A stretch of DNA of 64,000 bases from Rhodocyclaceae bacterium (lineage in GTDB: Bacteria > Pseudomonadota > Gammaproteobacteria > Burkholderiales > Usitatibacteraceae). The stretch is taken from NCBI GenBank assembly GCA_020247545.1, contig JADCIX010000001.1, positions 1-64,000 on the forward strand, in the 5' to 3' direction. Below are positions 28,291 to 36,800 of this stretch, in pieces (positions within the stretch are counted from its first letter, which is position 1; each line of letters opens with the position of its first letter). The notes under the pieces were generated by a model that did not search any database, was not told the origin of the DNA, and saw nothing but the letters and a program-made list of their open reading frames with translations. The translations under genes were made by a program, and so were the position numbers.

Positions 28291-29277
28291 TTAACCGTCG
28301 ATCTTGATGTTGGCGTCCTTGACGACCTTGCCCCACTTGGCGATTTCGCTGGAGATGAAGGTGGCAAACTCTTTGGGCGATTGTCCGCCTGCGGTTGCGC
28401 CCGCAGCCTCCCATGCCTTCTTGATTTCCGGATCTGACAGGACCTTTACCGACTCGCTGTAGAGGCGGTCGACGATCGGTTGCGGTGTGCCCTTGATGGC
28501 CCAAACAGCATACCAAGTTGTCATCACAAAGTCCTTGTAGCCCAATTCGATCATGGTCGGTACATCCGGCAACAACGGTGAGCGTGTGGTGGACGTGACT
28601 GCCAGCGGGGTTAACTTACCCGCTTTGATTTGGGCGGATGAAGAGGCTAAGCCATCAAAGGACAACTCAACGGTTCCGCCCAGCAAATCGGTCATCATCG
28701 GTCCGATGCCCTTGTAGGGTACGTGCACCATATCCACACCGGCGCTGCGTTTATACAGCTCTCCTGCGAGATGGTGTGAAGCCCCGCTACCGGCAGTGCC
28801 AAAGTTGAGTTTACCTGGATTGGCTTTTGCAAACTTCTTCAGATCCGCTTCAGTTTTGAAGCCGGTCTTTGGATTGACGACGAGTACGTTTGGCACGTAG
28901 GCAAGAACGGTCAACGGAATAAAATCCTGCTCCAACTTGTATGTCTTGTTCAGGTACAAAGATTCGGCAATCGAATGATGGATCGCGCCGACAAAGAATG
29001 TGTAGCCGTCGGGTGTCGCTTTGGCTGCCGCCGCAGCGCCGACCGTACCACCGGCACCACCCATATTTTCAACGATGATCGCCTGGCCCAATGCATTACC
29101 CATCTTGACGGCATAGGGACGCGCAAACACGTCGGTGCCGCCGCCAGCCGGGAAAGGGTTGATCAAACGAACAGGTTTGTTAGGATAGCCAGCTTGCGCG
29201 AATACGCTCTGGCCAAAGGGCAACGTTGATGCGGCACCAACAGCAGATAGCGCCTTGAGTATCTCGCGACGATTCAT
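28291..29277 (-). CDS. Bug-family (TctC-like) periplasmic substrate-binding protein
   Basis: A 328-residue extracytoplasmic solute receptor of the tripartite tricarboxylate transporter type. The signal is Tat-like (MNRREILKALSAVGAASTLP, cleavage near VFAQA). The conserved Bug pattern is present: YPNKPVRLINPFPAGGGTDV, VENMGGAGGTVGAAAAAKAT, PDGYTF and GKLNFGTAGSGASHHLAGEL. These proteins bind carboxylates and often act without dedicated TctA/TctB; neither is adjacent. It lies 56 bp downstream of the glyoxylate aminotransferase on the same strand, so the ligand may be a 2-hydroxy or keto acid tied to that pathway, which is inference only. Confidence 0.93.
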   Translation of the reverse strand: MNRREILKALSAVGAASTLPFGQSVFAQAGYPNKPVRLINPFPAGGGTDVFARPYAVKMGNALGQAIIVENMGGAGGTVGAAAAAKATPDGYTFFVGAIHHSIAESLYLNKTYKLEQDFIPLTVLAYVPNVLVVNPKTGFKTEADLKKFAKANPGKLNFGTAGSGASHHLAGELYKRSAGVDMVHVPYKGIGPMMTDLLGGTVELSFDGLASSSAQIKAGKLTPLAVTSTTRSPLLPDVPTMIELGYKDFVMTTWYAVWAIKGTPQPIVDRLYSESVKVLSDPEIKKAWEAAGATAGGQSPKEFATFISSEIAKWGKVVKDANIKIDG

Positions 29278-29333
29278 GAATCCTCCAGTTATGTGAAGTC
29301 CCTATGTTGGGACATTATTGGTGAAGCGATAAA

Positions 29334-30578
29334 CTATGCAGCCACTCTTACGGACGCGGCATCGCTCGCGACGCCGATTTTCTCAGACCGTTCAGCCGCA
29401 CAAGCTACGAGGTATGCCATCGCGGCATCGACACCACCTTTTTGATGCGGAATTCCGGCGAGTGCCAAGCCCATTTCCACGCCGGTAAGGGCAGCCATCA
29501 GCGAAAGATCGTTGCAGTCGCCCAAGTGACCGATGCGAAACACCTTCCCCTTTAAGCGTGCCAGCCCCATGCCGAGTGACATATTGAAGTTCTTGAGGAT
29601 GACAGCGCGAAGGTGATCAGCGTCGTGCCCCGAAGGGACTTGCACTGTGGTGAGAACGGGAGAATACTCGGCAGGATTGTTGCACTGGAGGGTTAATCCC
29701 CAACTAGCGACGGCACGGCGTGCAGCTTCGCCGTGACGGGTGTGCCGGGCAAAAACGTTGTCCAATCCTTCCTCATGCAACATGGCAATAGCTTCACGCA
29801 GGCCATAGAGCATGTTAGTTGCCGGGGTGTATGGGAAGAAGCCGGTTTCGTTCGATGCCAACATCTCGTCCCAACTCCAAAATGCGCGCGGAAGTTTCGC
29901 CGTCTTGCTGGCTTCGAGCGCCTTTGCAGAGATGGCGGTGAAGGACAAGCCCGGTGGCAGCATGAGTCCCTTTTGTGAGCCGCCGATGGTGACGTCGATG
30001 CCCCACTCATCGTGACGGAAGTCTGCAGATGCCAGCGAGGAGATTGTGTCGACCATCAGTAGCGCGGGATGATTCGCGCGATTCATTGCTTGCCGCACTG
30101 CAGCAATGTTAGACAGCACGCCGGTTGAAGTTTCGCTGTGCACCACACATACCGCCTTGACGGAATGCGCGGTATCGGCCAGCAATTTCGCTTCGATCAC
30201 GCTAGCGTCCACCCCGGAGCGCCAATCGGTTTCGATCAGTTGCGGTACCAGCCCGAGTTTTGTTGCCATCTTGTGCCATAGGGAGGCAAACTGGCCGGTC
30301 TCGACCATGAGAATCTCGTCGCCGGGCGACAGCGTGTTTACCAGCGCAGCTTCCCACGCGCCGGTGCCAGAAGCCGGATAGATGATGACGGGCTGTGTCG
30401 TTTTGAAGATGGTTTTGATACCGCTGAGAACATCTTTGGCGAGTTCCTGAAAAGCTGGACCACGATGATCAATGACTTGTTGGTCGATCGCGCGCAGAAT
30501 GCGATCTGGCACTGGGGTCGGTCCCGGAATATGCAAGAAGTGGCGGCCGCCAGCGTGTGGTGAATTGCTCTTGGTCAT
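29334..30578 (-). CDS. Serine/alanine-glyoxylate aminotransferase
   Basis: A 414-residue class V PLP aminotransferase that converts glyoxylate to glycine using serine or alanine as amino donor. Motifs seen: HIPGPTPVPDRILRA, DHRGPAFQEL, YPASGTGAWEAALVN, VHSETSTGVLSNI, VDTISSLASADFRHD and GGSQKGLMLPPG, with the PLP lysine in SQKG. ATG 30578 is preceded by AGGGAGA at the right distance; a longer frame from 30635 lacks this. It is divergent from the fused 2-hydroxyacid dehydrogenase only 70 bp away, so the pair could oxidise glycolate to glyoxylate and aminate it. Serine versus alanine preference cannot be told. Confidence 0.92.
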   Translation of the reverse strand: MTKSNSPHAGGRHFLHIPGPTPVPDRILRAIDQQVIDHRGPAFQELAKDVLSGIKTIFKTTQPVIIYPASGTGAWEAALVNTLSPGDEILMVETGQFASLWHKMATKLGLVPQLIETDWRSGVDASVIEAKLLADTAHSVKAVCVVHSETSTGVLSNIAAVRQAMNRANHPALLMVDTISSLASADFRHDEWGIDVTIGGSQKGLMLPPGLSFTAISAKALEASKTAKLPRAFWSWDEMLASNETGFFPYTPATNMLYGLREAIAMLHEEGLDNVFARHTRHGEAARRAVASWGLTLQCNNPAEYSPVLTTVQVPSGHDADHLRAVILKNFNMSLGMGLARLKGKVFRIGHLGDCNDLSLMAALTGVEMGLALAGIPHQKGGVDAAMAYLVACAAERSEKIGVASDAASVRVAA

Positions 30579-30648
30579 GATGGTTTCTCCCTGATCGCTA
30601 AGTTTCTTCGTTATGCTATTCGATATTTGCGCCACGGGTACTTAACCC

Positions 30649-33600
30649 ATGTCAATCATTCAGTTTCATGCACGCCAGCCACACGCGAAAAATGGTGAAT
30701 TTCCTCGACTTGCGCAGGAGCTAAAAAAACACTGCGATGGCGAGGTTCTCTTCGACGCCGCCAGCTGCGGCAGATATGCTACCGACGCATCTATCTATCA
30801 GATTACGCCAGTAGGTGTGTTTGTGCCTCGCTCTATTGCCGCCGCACAGGTTGCAATCGAAGTTACTGCGATGCATGGTATCCCCATACTGCCACGCGGT
30901 GCCGGCACTTCTCAGTGCGGACAAACCGTTGGCGCGGCACTTGTTATTGATAGTGCAAAGCATTGCAACCGTCTGGTGTCAGTTGATGTTGACACTCGGC
31001 GCGCTGTAGTGGAGCCGGGAATGGTGCTCGATGATTTGAATACGCAACTGAAGCCTTTGGGCCTGTGGTTTCCGGTAGATGTGTCCACCTCGGCGCAAGC
31101 GACCATCGGGGGCATGGCGGGGAACAATTCGTGCGGATCGCGATCCATCTTCTACGGCAACATGGTGCATAACGTCGCCGCCATCGATGCCTTGTTGGCA
31201 GATGGGACGACCGCACGTTTTGACGACGCGCCCGACATTGCGGGCAACGTTCGCTTCAAACAAATTGTCGACGGCGTTAAACGGATCTGCGATCGGGAAC
31301 ATGATGAGATTGCCGCGCGCTTCCCGCCGTTGTTGCGTCGCGTGGCGGGTTACAACCTCGACATCTTTAATCCACGAGACCCGATGCGCTACAACACGGC
31401 GTTACCCAACCTAGCCCATCTATTGGTCGGTTCCGAAGGCACACTCGCTTACTTCAAGTCGCTGGAACTCAAACTCTCAACGCTGCCAAAACACAAGGTC
31501 TTGGGTGTTGTAAATTTTCCGACCTTTTATCAGGCGATGGAGCTCACGCAACACATCGTAACGCTCGGGCCGGTCGCGGTGGAGTTGGTCGACCGAACCA
31601 TGATCGACTTGGCGCGGAACAACCCGGCGTTCCGACCGGTAATTGACGCTGCGCTGATAGGGGAGCCCGACGCTATTCTGCTGGTCGAGTTTGCCGGCGA
31701 CGATCTAGCGGAAATCAATAAGCGCTTGGATGACCTTGACGTGTTGATGGCGGACCTGGGCATTCCCAAGTGCGTCGTCAAGATGACTGATGCGAATGCG
31801 CAGAAGCAGCTTTGGGAAGTACGTAAGGCTGGGTTGAACATCATGATGTCGATGAAGGGTGATGGCAAGCCGGTGAGTTTCATCGAGGACTGTGCGGTAC
31901 CGCTGCCGCATCTGGCGGAATACACACGCCGGTTGACCGAAGTGTTTGAGAAATACGGCACGCGCGGAACTTGGTACGCTCATGCCAGTGTCGGGACGTT
32001 ACACGTGCGGCCAATCTTAAATATGAAAACAGACGGTGCCGGCAAGATGCGCGCTATTGCTGAAGAAGCGGCGGTGCTCGTCAAAGAGTACAAGGGCGTG
32101 TATTCAGGTGAGCACGGCGATGGTCTGGTGCGCAGCGAGTGGATCGCGCCATTCTTCGGTTCACGGCTGACGTCAGCGTTAGGCGAAATCAAGGCTCTGT
32201 TCGATCCGAAAAATCTGATGAATCCCGGGAAAATTGTCTCGCCATCAAGGCAAGACGATCGATCGCTGTTTCGCTACAAGCTGGACTACCAAACCACCCC
32301 GATTGCGACCGCGCTCGATTGGAAGAGTGACTTTGGTGATCGTGGCTTGGCGGCGGCCGTTGAGATGTGCAATAACAACGGCCATTGTCGCAAGTTCGAT
32401 GCCGGGACAATGTGCCCGAGCTATCGCGCGACAAAGGATGAGCAGCATGTGACGAGAGGGCGTGCCAATACGTTACGCCTTGCCCTTTCACAACAGATTG
32501 AGGGTGGTTTCGCTTCCGCGTCGGTCAAAGAGGCGATGGATTTGTGTGTCGGTTGCAAAGGCTGCAAGCGCGAGTGCCCGACTGGTGTGGATATGGCAAA
32601 GATGAAGGTTGAGTTTTTGCACCACTACAAAGCCAAACACGGTCATACACTGCGTGACAAGCTGGTGGCGTATTTGCCGCGTTACGCGCCGACGGTCTCG
32701 AAGATCGCGTGGTTGGCTAACATGCTTGAAGCGTCTCCGATCTTGAAAGGGCTGCGTGAAAGACTGGTTGGGCTGTCGGCAACACGTTCCCTGCCAAGGT
32801 GGTCAACGCCAACAGATATCTCGTCTTCATTGGGTAGTTCAGCAGGTTCAAAGCAGGCCAGAAAAGAGGTGGTGCTGTTCGCTGATACCTTCAACACCCA
32901 TTTTGAAGCTGAAAACGTCGTTGCAGCGATCAAGGTACTCGATGCCGCTGGTTACGCGGTTCAAATCGTACGCGCAGCGGATGGCCAACACCCGCTTTGT
33001 TGCGGAAGAACGTTTCTGGCAACGGGCATGGTCGATGAAGCTAAGCGCGAAGCGCGTCGCACCATTGATGCCTTAATGCCGTATGTTGAGCGCGATGTTG
33101 CCATTGTTGGGCTCGAGCCGTCTTGCCTGCTGACGTTGCGAGATGAATTCCAATCCATGTTTCCCGGCGAACAAACCAACAAGCTTGCGGCAAGTGCTTC
33201 GTTGATTGAGGAGTTTCTGGTGCGCGAAAAACGGGCAGGGCGGTTGAATCTGACGTTGCATGCAATTCCATCCAAACAAGCGTTGTTACACGGTCATTGC
33301 CATCAAAAGGCGTTTGGGGTCATGAGTGACGTGGAGGAAGTGCTTTCGTGGATTCCCGAACTCAAGACGCATACGATCGAATCGAGTTGCTGCGGGATGG
33401 CCGGTTCGTTCGGTTACGAGGCAGAGCACTTAGAAGTTTCGATGAAGATGGGCGAGTTGTCGGTGTTGCCAGCCGTTCGCGCTTCGCAGACCGATACACT
33501 GATTGTCGCCGACGGTACAAGTTGCCGCCATCAGATTAAGGATGGTTCCGCGCGGGATGCGGTACACGTTGTGCAGGTGCTGGCAAGCGCCCTGGGCTGA
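30649..33600 (+). CDS. Fused FAD-linked 2-hydroxyacid dehydrogenase with Fe-S and CCG domains
   Basis: The 983-residue product joins a GlcD-like part and a GlcF-like part. Residues about 45-480 are the FAD-binding/FAD-linked oxidase region (ILPRGAGTSQCGQTVG, GGMAGNNSCGSRS, GSEGTLAYF, YSGEHGDGLVRSEW). Fe-S cysteines follow in CNNNGHCRKFDAGTMCPSYR (near 574) and C633-VGCKGCKRECP. The C-terminal heterodisulfide-reductase-type CCG motifs are C784-C785 and C914-C915. Such proteins oxidise D-lactate, D-2-hydroxyglutarate or glycolate and feed electrons to the respiratory chain; the substrate is not decided by sequence. Divergence from a glyoxylate aminotransferase favours glycolate or a related acid (inference). 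Confidence 0.9.
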   Translation: MSIIQFHARQPHAKNGEFPRLAQELKKHCDGEVLFDAASCGRYATDASIYQITPVGVFVPRSIAAAQVAIEVTAMHGIPILPRGAGTSQCGQTVGAALVIDSAKHCNRLVSVDVDTRRAVVEPGMVLDDLNTQLKPLGLWFPVDVSTSAQATIGGMAGNNSCGSRSIFYGNMVHNVAAIDALLADGTTARFDDAPDIAGNVRFKQIVDGVKRICDREHDEIAARFPPLLRRVAGYNLDIFNPRDPMRYNTALPNLAHLLVGSEGTLAYFKSLELKLSTLPKHKVLGVVNFPTFYQAMELTQHIVTLGPVAVELVDRTMIDLARNNPAFRPVIDAALIGEPDAILLVEFAGDDLAEINKRLDDLDVLMADLGIPKCVVKMTDANAQKQLWEVRKAGLNIMMSMKGDGKPVSFIEDCAVPLPHLAEYTRRLTEVFEKYGTRGTWYAHASVGTLHVRPILNMKTDGAGKMRAIAEEAAVLVKEYKGVYSGEHGDGLVRSEWIAPFFGSRLTSALGEIKALFDPKNLMNPGKIVSPSRQDDRSLFRYKLDYQTTPIATALDWKSDFGDRGLAAAVEMCNNNGHCRKFDAGTMCPSYRATKDEQHVTRGRANTLRLALSQQIEGGFASASVKEAMDLCVGCKGCKRECPTGVDMAKMKVEFLHHYKAKHGHTLRDKLVAYLPRYAPTVSKIAWLANMLEASPILKGLRERLVGLSATRSLPRWSTPTDISSSLGSSAGSKQARKEVVLFADTFNTHFEAENVVAAIKVLDAAGYAVQIVRAADGQHPLCCGRTFLATGMVDEAKREARRTIDALMPYVERDVAIVGLEPSCLLTLRDEFQSMFPGEQTNKLAASASLIEEFLVREKRAGRLNLTLHAIPSKQALLHGHCHQKAFGVMSDVEEVLSWIPELKTHTIESSCCGMAGSFGYEAEHLEVSMKMGELSVLPAVRASQTDTLIVADGTSCRHQIKDGSARDAVHVVQVLASALG

Positions 33601-33603
33601 ACC

Positions 33604-35052
33604 CTATGTGCGCCGCTTTCGCGGTTTGCCTTTGGTCGGTCTCTGTGGCAACTGAGCCTGCAAGTCGGCAATGGTCGCTGCCTCTCCACGGACTCGGAGG
33701 ACCGCGCCTTTGTCGTCAGCGTCTTCGTTAAGGACTTCGCAATCGGCAAAAATCCTACCGCGCAGATTTTGCGCAGCCCATGGCAAGAATAGTTCTGCCT
33801 CGATAAGGTCCTTCTGAAAGAACTTACGTATTGTTTCATGCATCATCGCGACGTCGGCCGGTCGTTTTGCGCTCATCACAACGCAGCCCGGATATTGAGC
33901 GCGTAACAGAGTCTCTTGTGCGGCTTGCGCAGCCACCTGATACTCTTGGCCGTGACCAACCATATCAATTTTGTTAAACACGCGAATACGCGGTACCGTA
34001 TCTGCGCCAATCTCGGCGAGCACTTTGTCGGTGACTTCAAGCTGCCGCAGGAATCCCGGATCACTCGCGTCGATGACGTGCAGCAGTAGTGATGACTCGG
34101 CTGCCTCCTCCAGCGTGGACTTAAACGAGGCAACCAGATCGTGTGGCAAATTCTTGATAAAGCCCACCGTGTCGCTGACCAGCACCTTCGGCACTGTCTC
34201 GGGGTGCAAGGTTCGTACGGTGGTATCGAGTGTGGCAAACAGTTTATTGGCGACGAGCACTTCGCTACCGGTCAATGCCCGCATCAACGTGGATTTGCCC
34301 GCATTGGTGTAACCAACTAATGCAACCCTCGCGATGCCCGCGCCCCCACCCGCGCCCTGGTTGCTTTGGCGACGCGCGCGTTGTATCTTTCTCTCGGCTT
34401 CCATCGCGACGATTTCAAGTTGCAGCTCAGAAATACGGTTACGAATCTTTTGTTTGTCGAGTGCGCTCTGTGATTCCCCCGCACCGCGTCCGCCTGTGCC
34501 GCTCCGCTGGCGGCCCTGCCCACCGGCTAGTTTAGCGGCCTCACGCAAGCGCGGTGCCATGTATCCGAGTCGGGCGATTTCGACCTGTGCGCGTGCGGCG
34601 CGAGAGCTGGCATGGCGATGAAATATTTCCAGAATCACCATGGTGCGATCCATGACTTCACAGCCGACGGCAATTTCCAGATTGCGCGCTTGTGAAGGTG
34701 ATACGTCGTGATCGATCAGGAGCATATCCACCTGGCGGGTCTCTGGATCAGCGGGTTCGAGTTCGGGTTGAATCGGGTCCGGATCATCCAAGACTTCCTC
34801 TAGGATCGGCGCATCTTCCTCGGCACCTTCCACAAACCGGCGAATCTCCTTGCGCTTGCCAACGCCAAAATACGCAGCGCGATCAAAGCTTGCGCGCTTC
34901 TGTACAAATGTGCCGACCACTTCATAACCAAGCGTCTTCGCGAGCTCGCGTAACTCGTTCAGTGAAGATTCGAACTCAATGTCGCTCACATTTTGTAGCT
35001 GAACCGCAGCGACAACGGCACGGATCTTAGGGATGCTTGTTTCTTTGAGCAT
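33604..35052 (-). CDS. hflX: Ribosome-associated GTPase HflX
   Basis: The 482-residue HflX has the N-terminal nucleotide-binding domain (FESSLNELRELAKTLGYEVV, RAAYFGVGKRKEI), a glycine-rich linker with the family signature (GGQGRQRSGTGGRGAGES) and the GTPase domain: G1 GYTNAGKST, switch region DTTVRTLHPE, G3 DTVGFIKNLPHDLV and G4 NKIDM. HflX splits stalled ribosomes after stress. ATG 35052 fits the conserved start; an extension to 35121 is unconserved. An acidic insertion (EGAEEDAPILEEVLDDPDPI) makes it longer than the 426-residue E. coli form. It is convergent with the dehydrogenase, whose stop is 3 bp away, and stands apart from the usual hfq-hflX cluster. Confidence 0.96.
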   Translation of the reverse strand: MLKETSIPKIRAVVAAVQLQNVSDIEFESSLNELRELAKTLGYEVVGTFVQKRASFDRAAYFGVGKRKEIRRFVEGAEEDAPILEEVLDDPDPIQPELEPADPETRQVDMLLIDHDVSPSQARNLEIAVGCEVMDRTMVILEIFHRHASSRAARAQVEIARLGYMAPRLREAAKLAGGQGRQRSGTGGRGAGESQSALDKQKIRNRISELQLEIVAMEAERKIQRARRQSNQGAGGGAGIARVALVGYTNAGKSTLMRALTGSEVLVANKLFATLDTTVRTLHPETVPKVLVSDTVGFIKNLPHDLVASFKSTLEEAAESSLLLHVIDASDPGFLRQLEVTDKVLAEIGADTVPRIRVFNKIDMVGHGQEYQVAAQAAQETLLRAQYPGCVVMSAKRPADVAMMHETIRKFFQKDLIEAELFLPWAAQNLRGRIFADCEVLNEDADDKGAVLRVRGEAATIADLQAQLPQRPTKGKPRKRRT

Positions 35053-35178
35053 TTCTCTGCTTTGCGTAGATGTGGCGATATGGTGGTGCTTTGGCGCGGT
35101 GGCGCGAATGCTTCGGATCAATCAGAAACTCATCGGGAACTTCCAAAAAACCTCAGAATTACCGTCATTCCAGCGAAT

Positions 35179-35265
35179 AACCACAAGGGTTGCGCCGGGC
35201 GGGGCTCCAGTTTTATTCAGCGCAGGTGATTCCGATATTAGGCTCCCGCCTTCGCGGGAGCGGGG
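35179..35265 (+). repeat. Dispersed block X, forward copy
   Basis: AACCACAAGGGTTGCGCCGG through GGCTCCCGCCTTCGCGGGAG is the reverse complement of 6904-6993 with few mismatches. It carries its own hairpin, CTCCCGC/GCGGGAG. The 35053-35593 interval contains no supported gene; it holds this block, block Y, palindromic unit D and the hairpin at 35438. Confidence 0.8.
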
Positions 35266-35272
35266 AAATTTA

Positions 35273-35305
35273 GCGTATCTAATTGCTGGATCAATGGAAG
35301 TTCCC
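35273..35305 (+). repeat. Dispersed AT-rich block Y, copy 3
   Basis: GCGTATCTAATTGCTGGATC followed by AATGGAAGTTCCCC matches 117-150 and 7116-7148. Palindromic unit D begins 2 bp later, giving the order X-Y-palindrome. Confidence 0.65.
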
Positions 35306-35306
35306 C

Positions 35307-35378
35307 AAACTCAAACCCAAGCATTGACGGGCGTTTTCAGGCTATTTCCCCTGTAAACACCCACCAATATTGGAGTTT
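35307..35378. repeat. Palindromic intergenic unit, copy D
   Basis: It starts AAACTC and ends GAGTTT. The inner left arm ATTGACGGGCGTTTTCAGG pairs imperfectly with CCTGTAAACACCCACCAATA. The left arm has about 6 extra bases compared with units C and E. Confidence 0.7.
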
Positions 35379-35437
35379 CAAATATTGGTGCCAATCACGG
35401 CTGGGATGGCGTGAGGCACCCTCGCCAGGGACATCAC

Positions 35438-35482
35438 CACCACGTCGCCGAGAACTCGCCGACGTGGTGGATGATTTTTTGT
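35438..35482 (+). terminator. Strong hairpin with T-run, no matching plus-strand gene
   Basis: CCACCACGTCG (35438-35448) pairs perfectly with CGACGTGGTGG (35461-35471), followed by ATGATTTTTTG. The T-run suits plus-strand termination, but both neighbouring genes are on the minus strand. Confidence 0.6.
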
Positions 35483-35593
35483 CATCGGATTATGGCAGAC
35501 CGGCAAGTACTAGCATCGCACTGAACGCTTGAGAGTCCGCAGGCTGTCACGTGACGAGGACGCGAAGCTGAAGAACCGGCGGGAAGAAAAGCG

Positions 35594-36094
35594 CTATTGC
35601 TTGGCCGTACGTCGAGCCTCAAACACACCTTTTTTCTTGTTCTTGCGCACATTGTCCCAGGCAAAACACTGCCCGTTCATTGCCACATATACGCCGCATG
35701 TCTGAACTTGTGCATAGGCCAGCGCGCTGCCGAGGTTAAACAGTCCGTCGGATGAGCCAAATTTGTAGGGCACCATCGCGCCGGTCAGGATGACCGTTTT
35801 TCCCTTGACGCGCGGAGCAAGGTAGCGGGCGGTGTCCTCCATGGTATCCGTACCATGTGTGATCACGAGGGCGGACTCCCTGGCCTTCATACATGCGGTA
35901 GCGATGATGGCGCGATCATCGTCAGTCATCAGAAGACTGTCCTTCATCATCAGCGTATCAACGCGCGTTTTAACCAGCGAACGCCCCATGTTTAACATCT
36001 CGGGGACATGAGTTTTTTTGAAGAACAACTCGCCATTTAGCTCGTTGTACTCTTTGTCGAAGGTGCCGCCGGTAATGAGAACCGCAATTTTCAT
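35594..36094 (-). CDS. One-domain asparaginase-like protein
   Basis: The 166-residue protein contains only the N-terminal catalytic domain of L-asparaginases. The first threonine motif is VLITGGTFDKEYNELNG and the second THGTDTMEDTARYL; TGAMVPYKFGSSDG matches the third conserved block. Full-length enzymes are about 330 residues and build the active site with a C-terminal domain, which is absent here. Short stand-alone members of this family exist, so this is probably a natural form. Activity on asparagine is not assured. ATG 36094 lies 5 bp after the GST stop; the TTG at 36109 would overlap it. It is the last gene of the prlC-led minus-strand set. Confidence 0.85.
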   Translation of the reverse strand: MKIAVLITGGTFDKEYNELNGELFFKKTHVPEMLNMGRSLVKTRVDTLMMKDSLLMTDDDRAIIATACMKARESALVITHGTDTMEDTARYLAPRVKGKTVILTGAMVPYKFGSSDGLFNLGSALAYAQVQTCGVYVAMNGQCFAWDNVRKNKKKGVFEARRTAKQ

Positions 36095-36099
36095 ATTCA

Positions 36100-36738
36100 C
36101 TAGTACCAAGGAAGCTCAAGTCTTTCCTGCTCATGCGTGCGAATCACCGCAGAACGTTTTGCCATCGTATCGAGAAAGCGGGCAAGCTCCGGACGGTTTC
36201 GCGCCGGGTTCGGCATGTCGCGTGTCCAGCGACACATCATGAACAGGAAGATATCCGCAATCGTGTACATGGTACCAAGCAGATACGGGCCGCCGCTGGC
36301 GGCGAGTTGTGTCTTCAGGATATCCAACATCGGCATGATGCGTTCGGTGGCACGATGTTCAACTTCGGTTGCGAACTCACCGCCAATGCGATCCGGGTAA
36401 AAATAGTGGATAAGATCAGCTTGCAAGGTGTTGGTCAGATAAATAAGCCAACGGTAACACTGGGCACGTTCGGCGCTCTGAAGCGTTGGGATGAGCGCAG
36501 CGTCGGGATGTTTGTCCGCCAGATGCAGCATGATTGCTGCCGTCTCGCTCAGGACAATATCACCATCGACCAGCGCCGGGATCAACCCTGCCGGGTTGAG
36601 CCTTAGGTACGCCTCTGATTTGTGGGCATTAACCGTGCGGTCAACCAGCACAAGTTCGTATTCGCAGCCAATTTCCTCTAGCAGAATGTGCGGGGCAAGG
36701 CTGGCGTTGGCCGGGTAGAAGTAGAGCTGATAAGGCAT
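36100..36738 (-). CDS. Glutathione S-transferase family protein
   Basis: A 212-residue soluble protein with an N-terminal thioredoxin-like domain (YQLYFYPANASLAPHILLEE) and an all-helical C-terminal domain (GGPYLLGTMYTIADIFLFMM). The glutathione gamma-glutamyl site is in LSETAAIMLHLADKHP and the cis-proline in LIPALVD. An N-terminal serine (ANAS) rather than cysteine or tyrosine is the likely catalytic residue, as in beta/theta-like bacterial forms. Substrates are unknown. GGAGA precedes the ATG at good spacing. It is 62 bp after the ClpP-like gene and just before the asparaginase-like gene, consistent with one operon. Confidence 0.9.
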   Translation of the reverse strand: MPYQLYFYPANASLAPHILLEEIGCEYELVLVDRTVNAHKSEAYLRLNPAGLIPALVDGDIVLSETAAIMLHLADKHPDAALIPTLQSAERAQCYRWLIYLTNTLQADLIHYFYPDRIGGEFATEVEHRATERIMPMLDILKTQLAASGGPYLLGTMYTIADIFLFMMCRWTRDMPNPARNRPELARFLDTMAKRSAVIRTHEQERLELPWY

Positions 36739-36800
36739 GTTGATTCTCCGTAGTCATGCGGCGTTGGTCGCAAGTCAGCGTTACCTCAGTGCGCGGCGCA

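Noticed and set aside
33531-35356. Plus-strand open frames across hflX and the following repeat region
   Set aside because: They are antisense to hflX motifs, or are explained by repeat block X.
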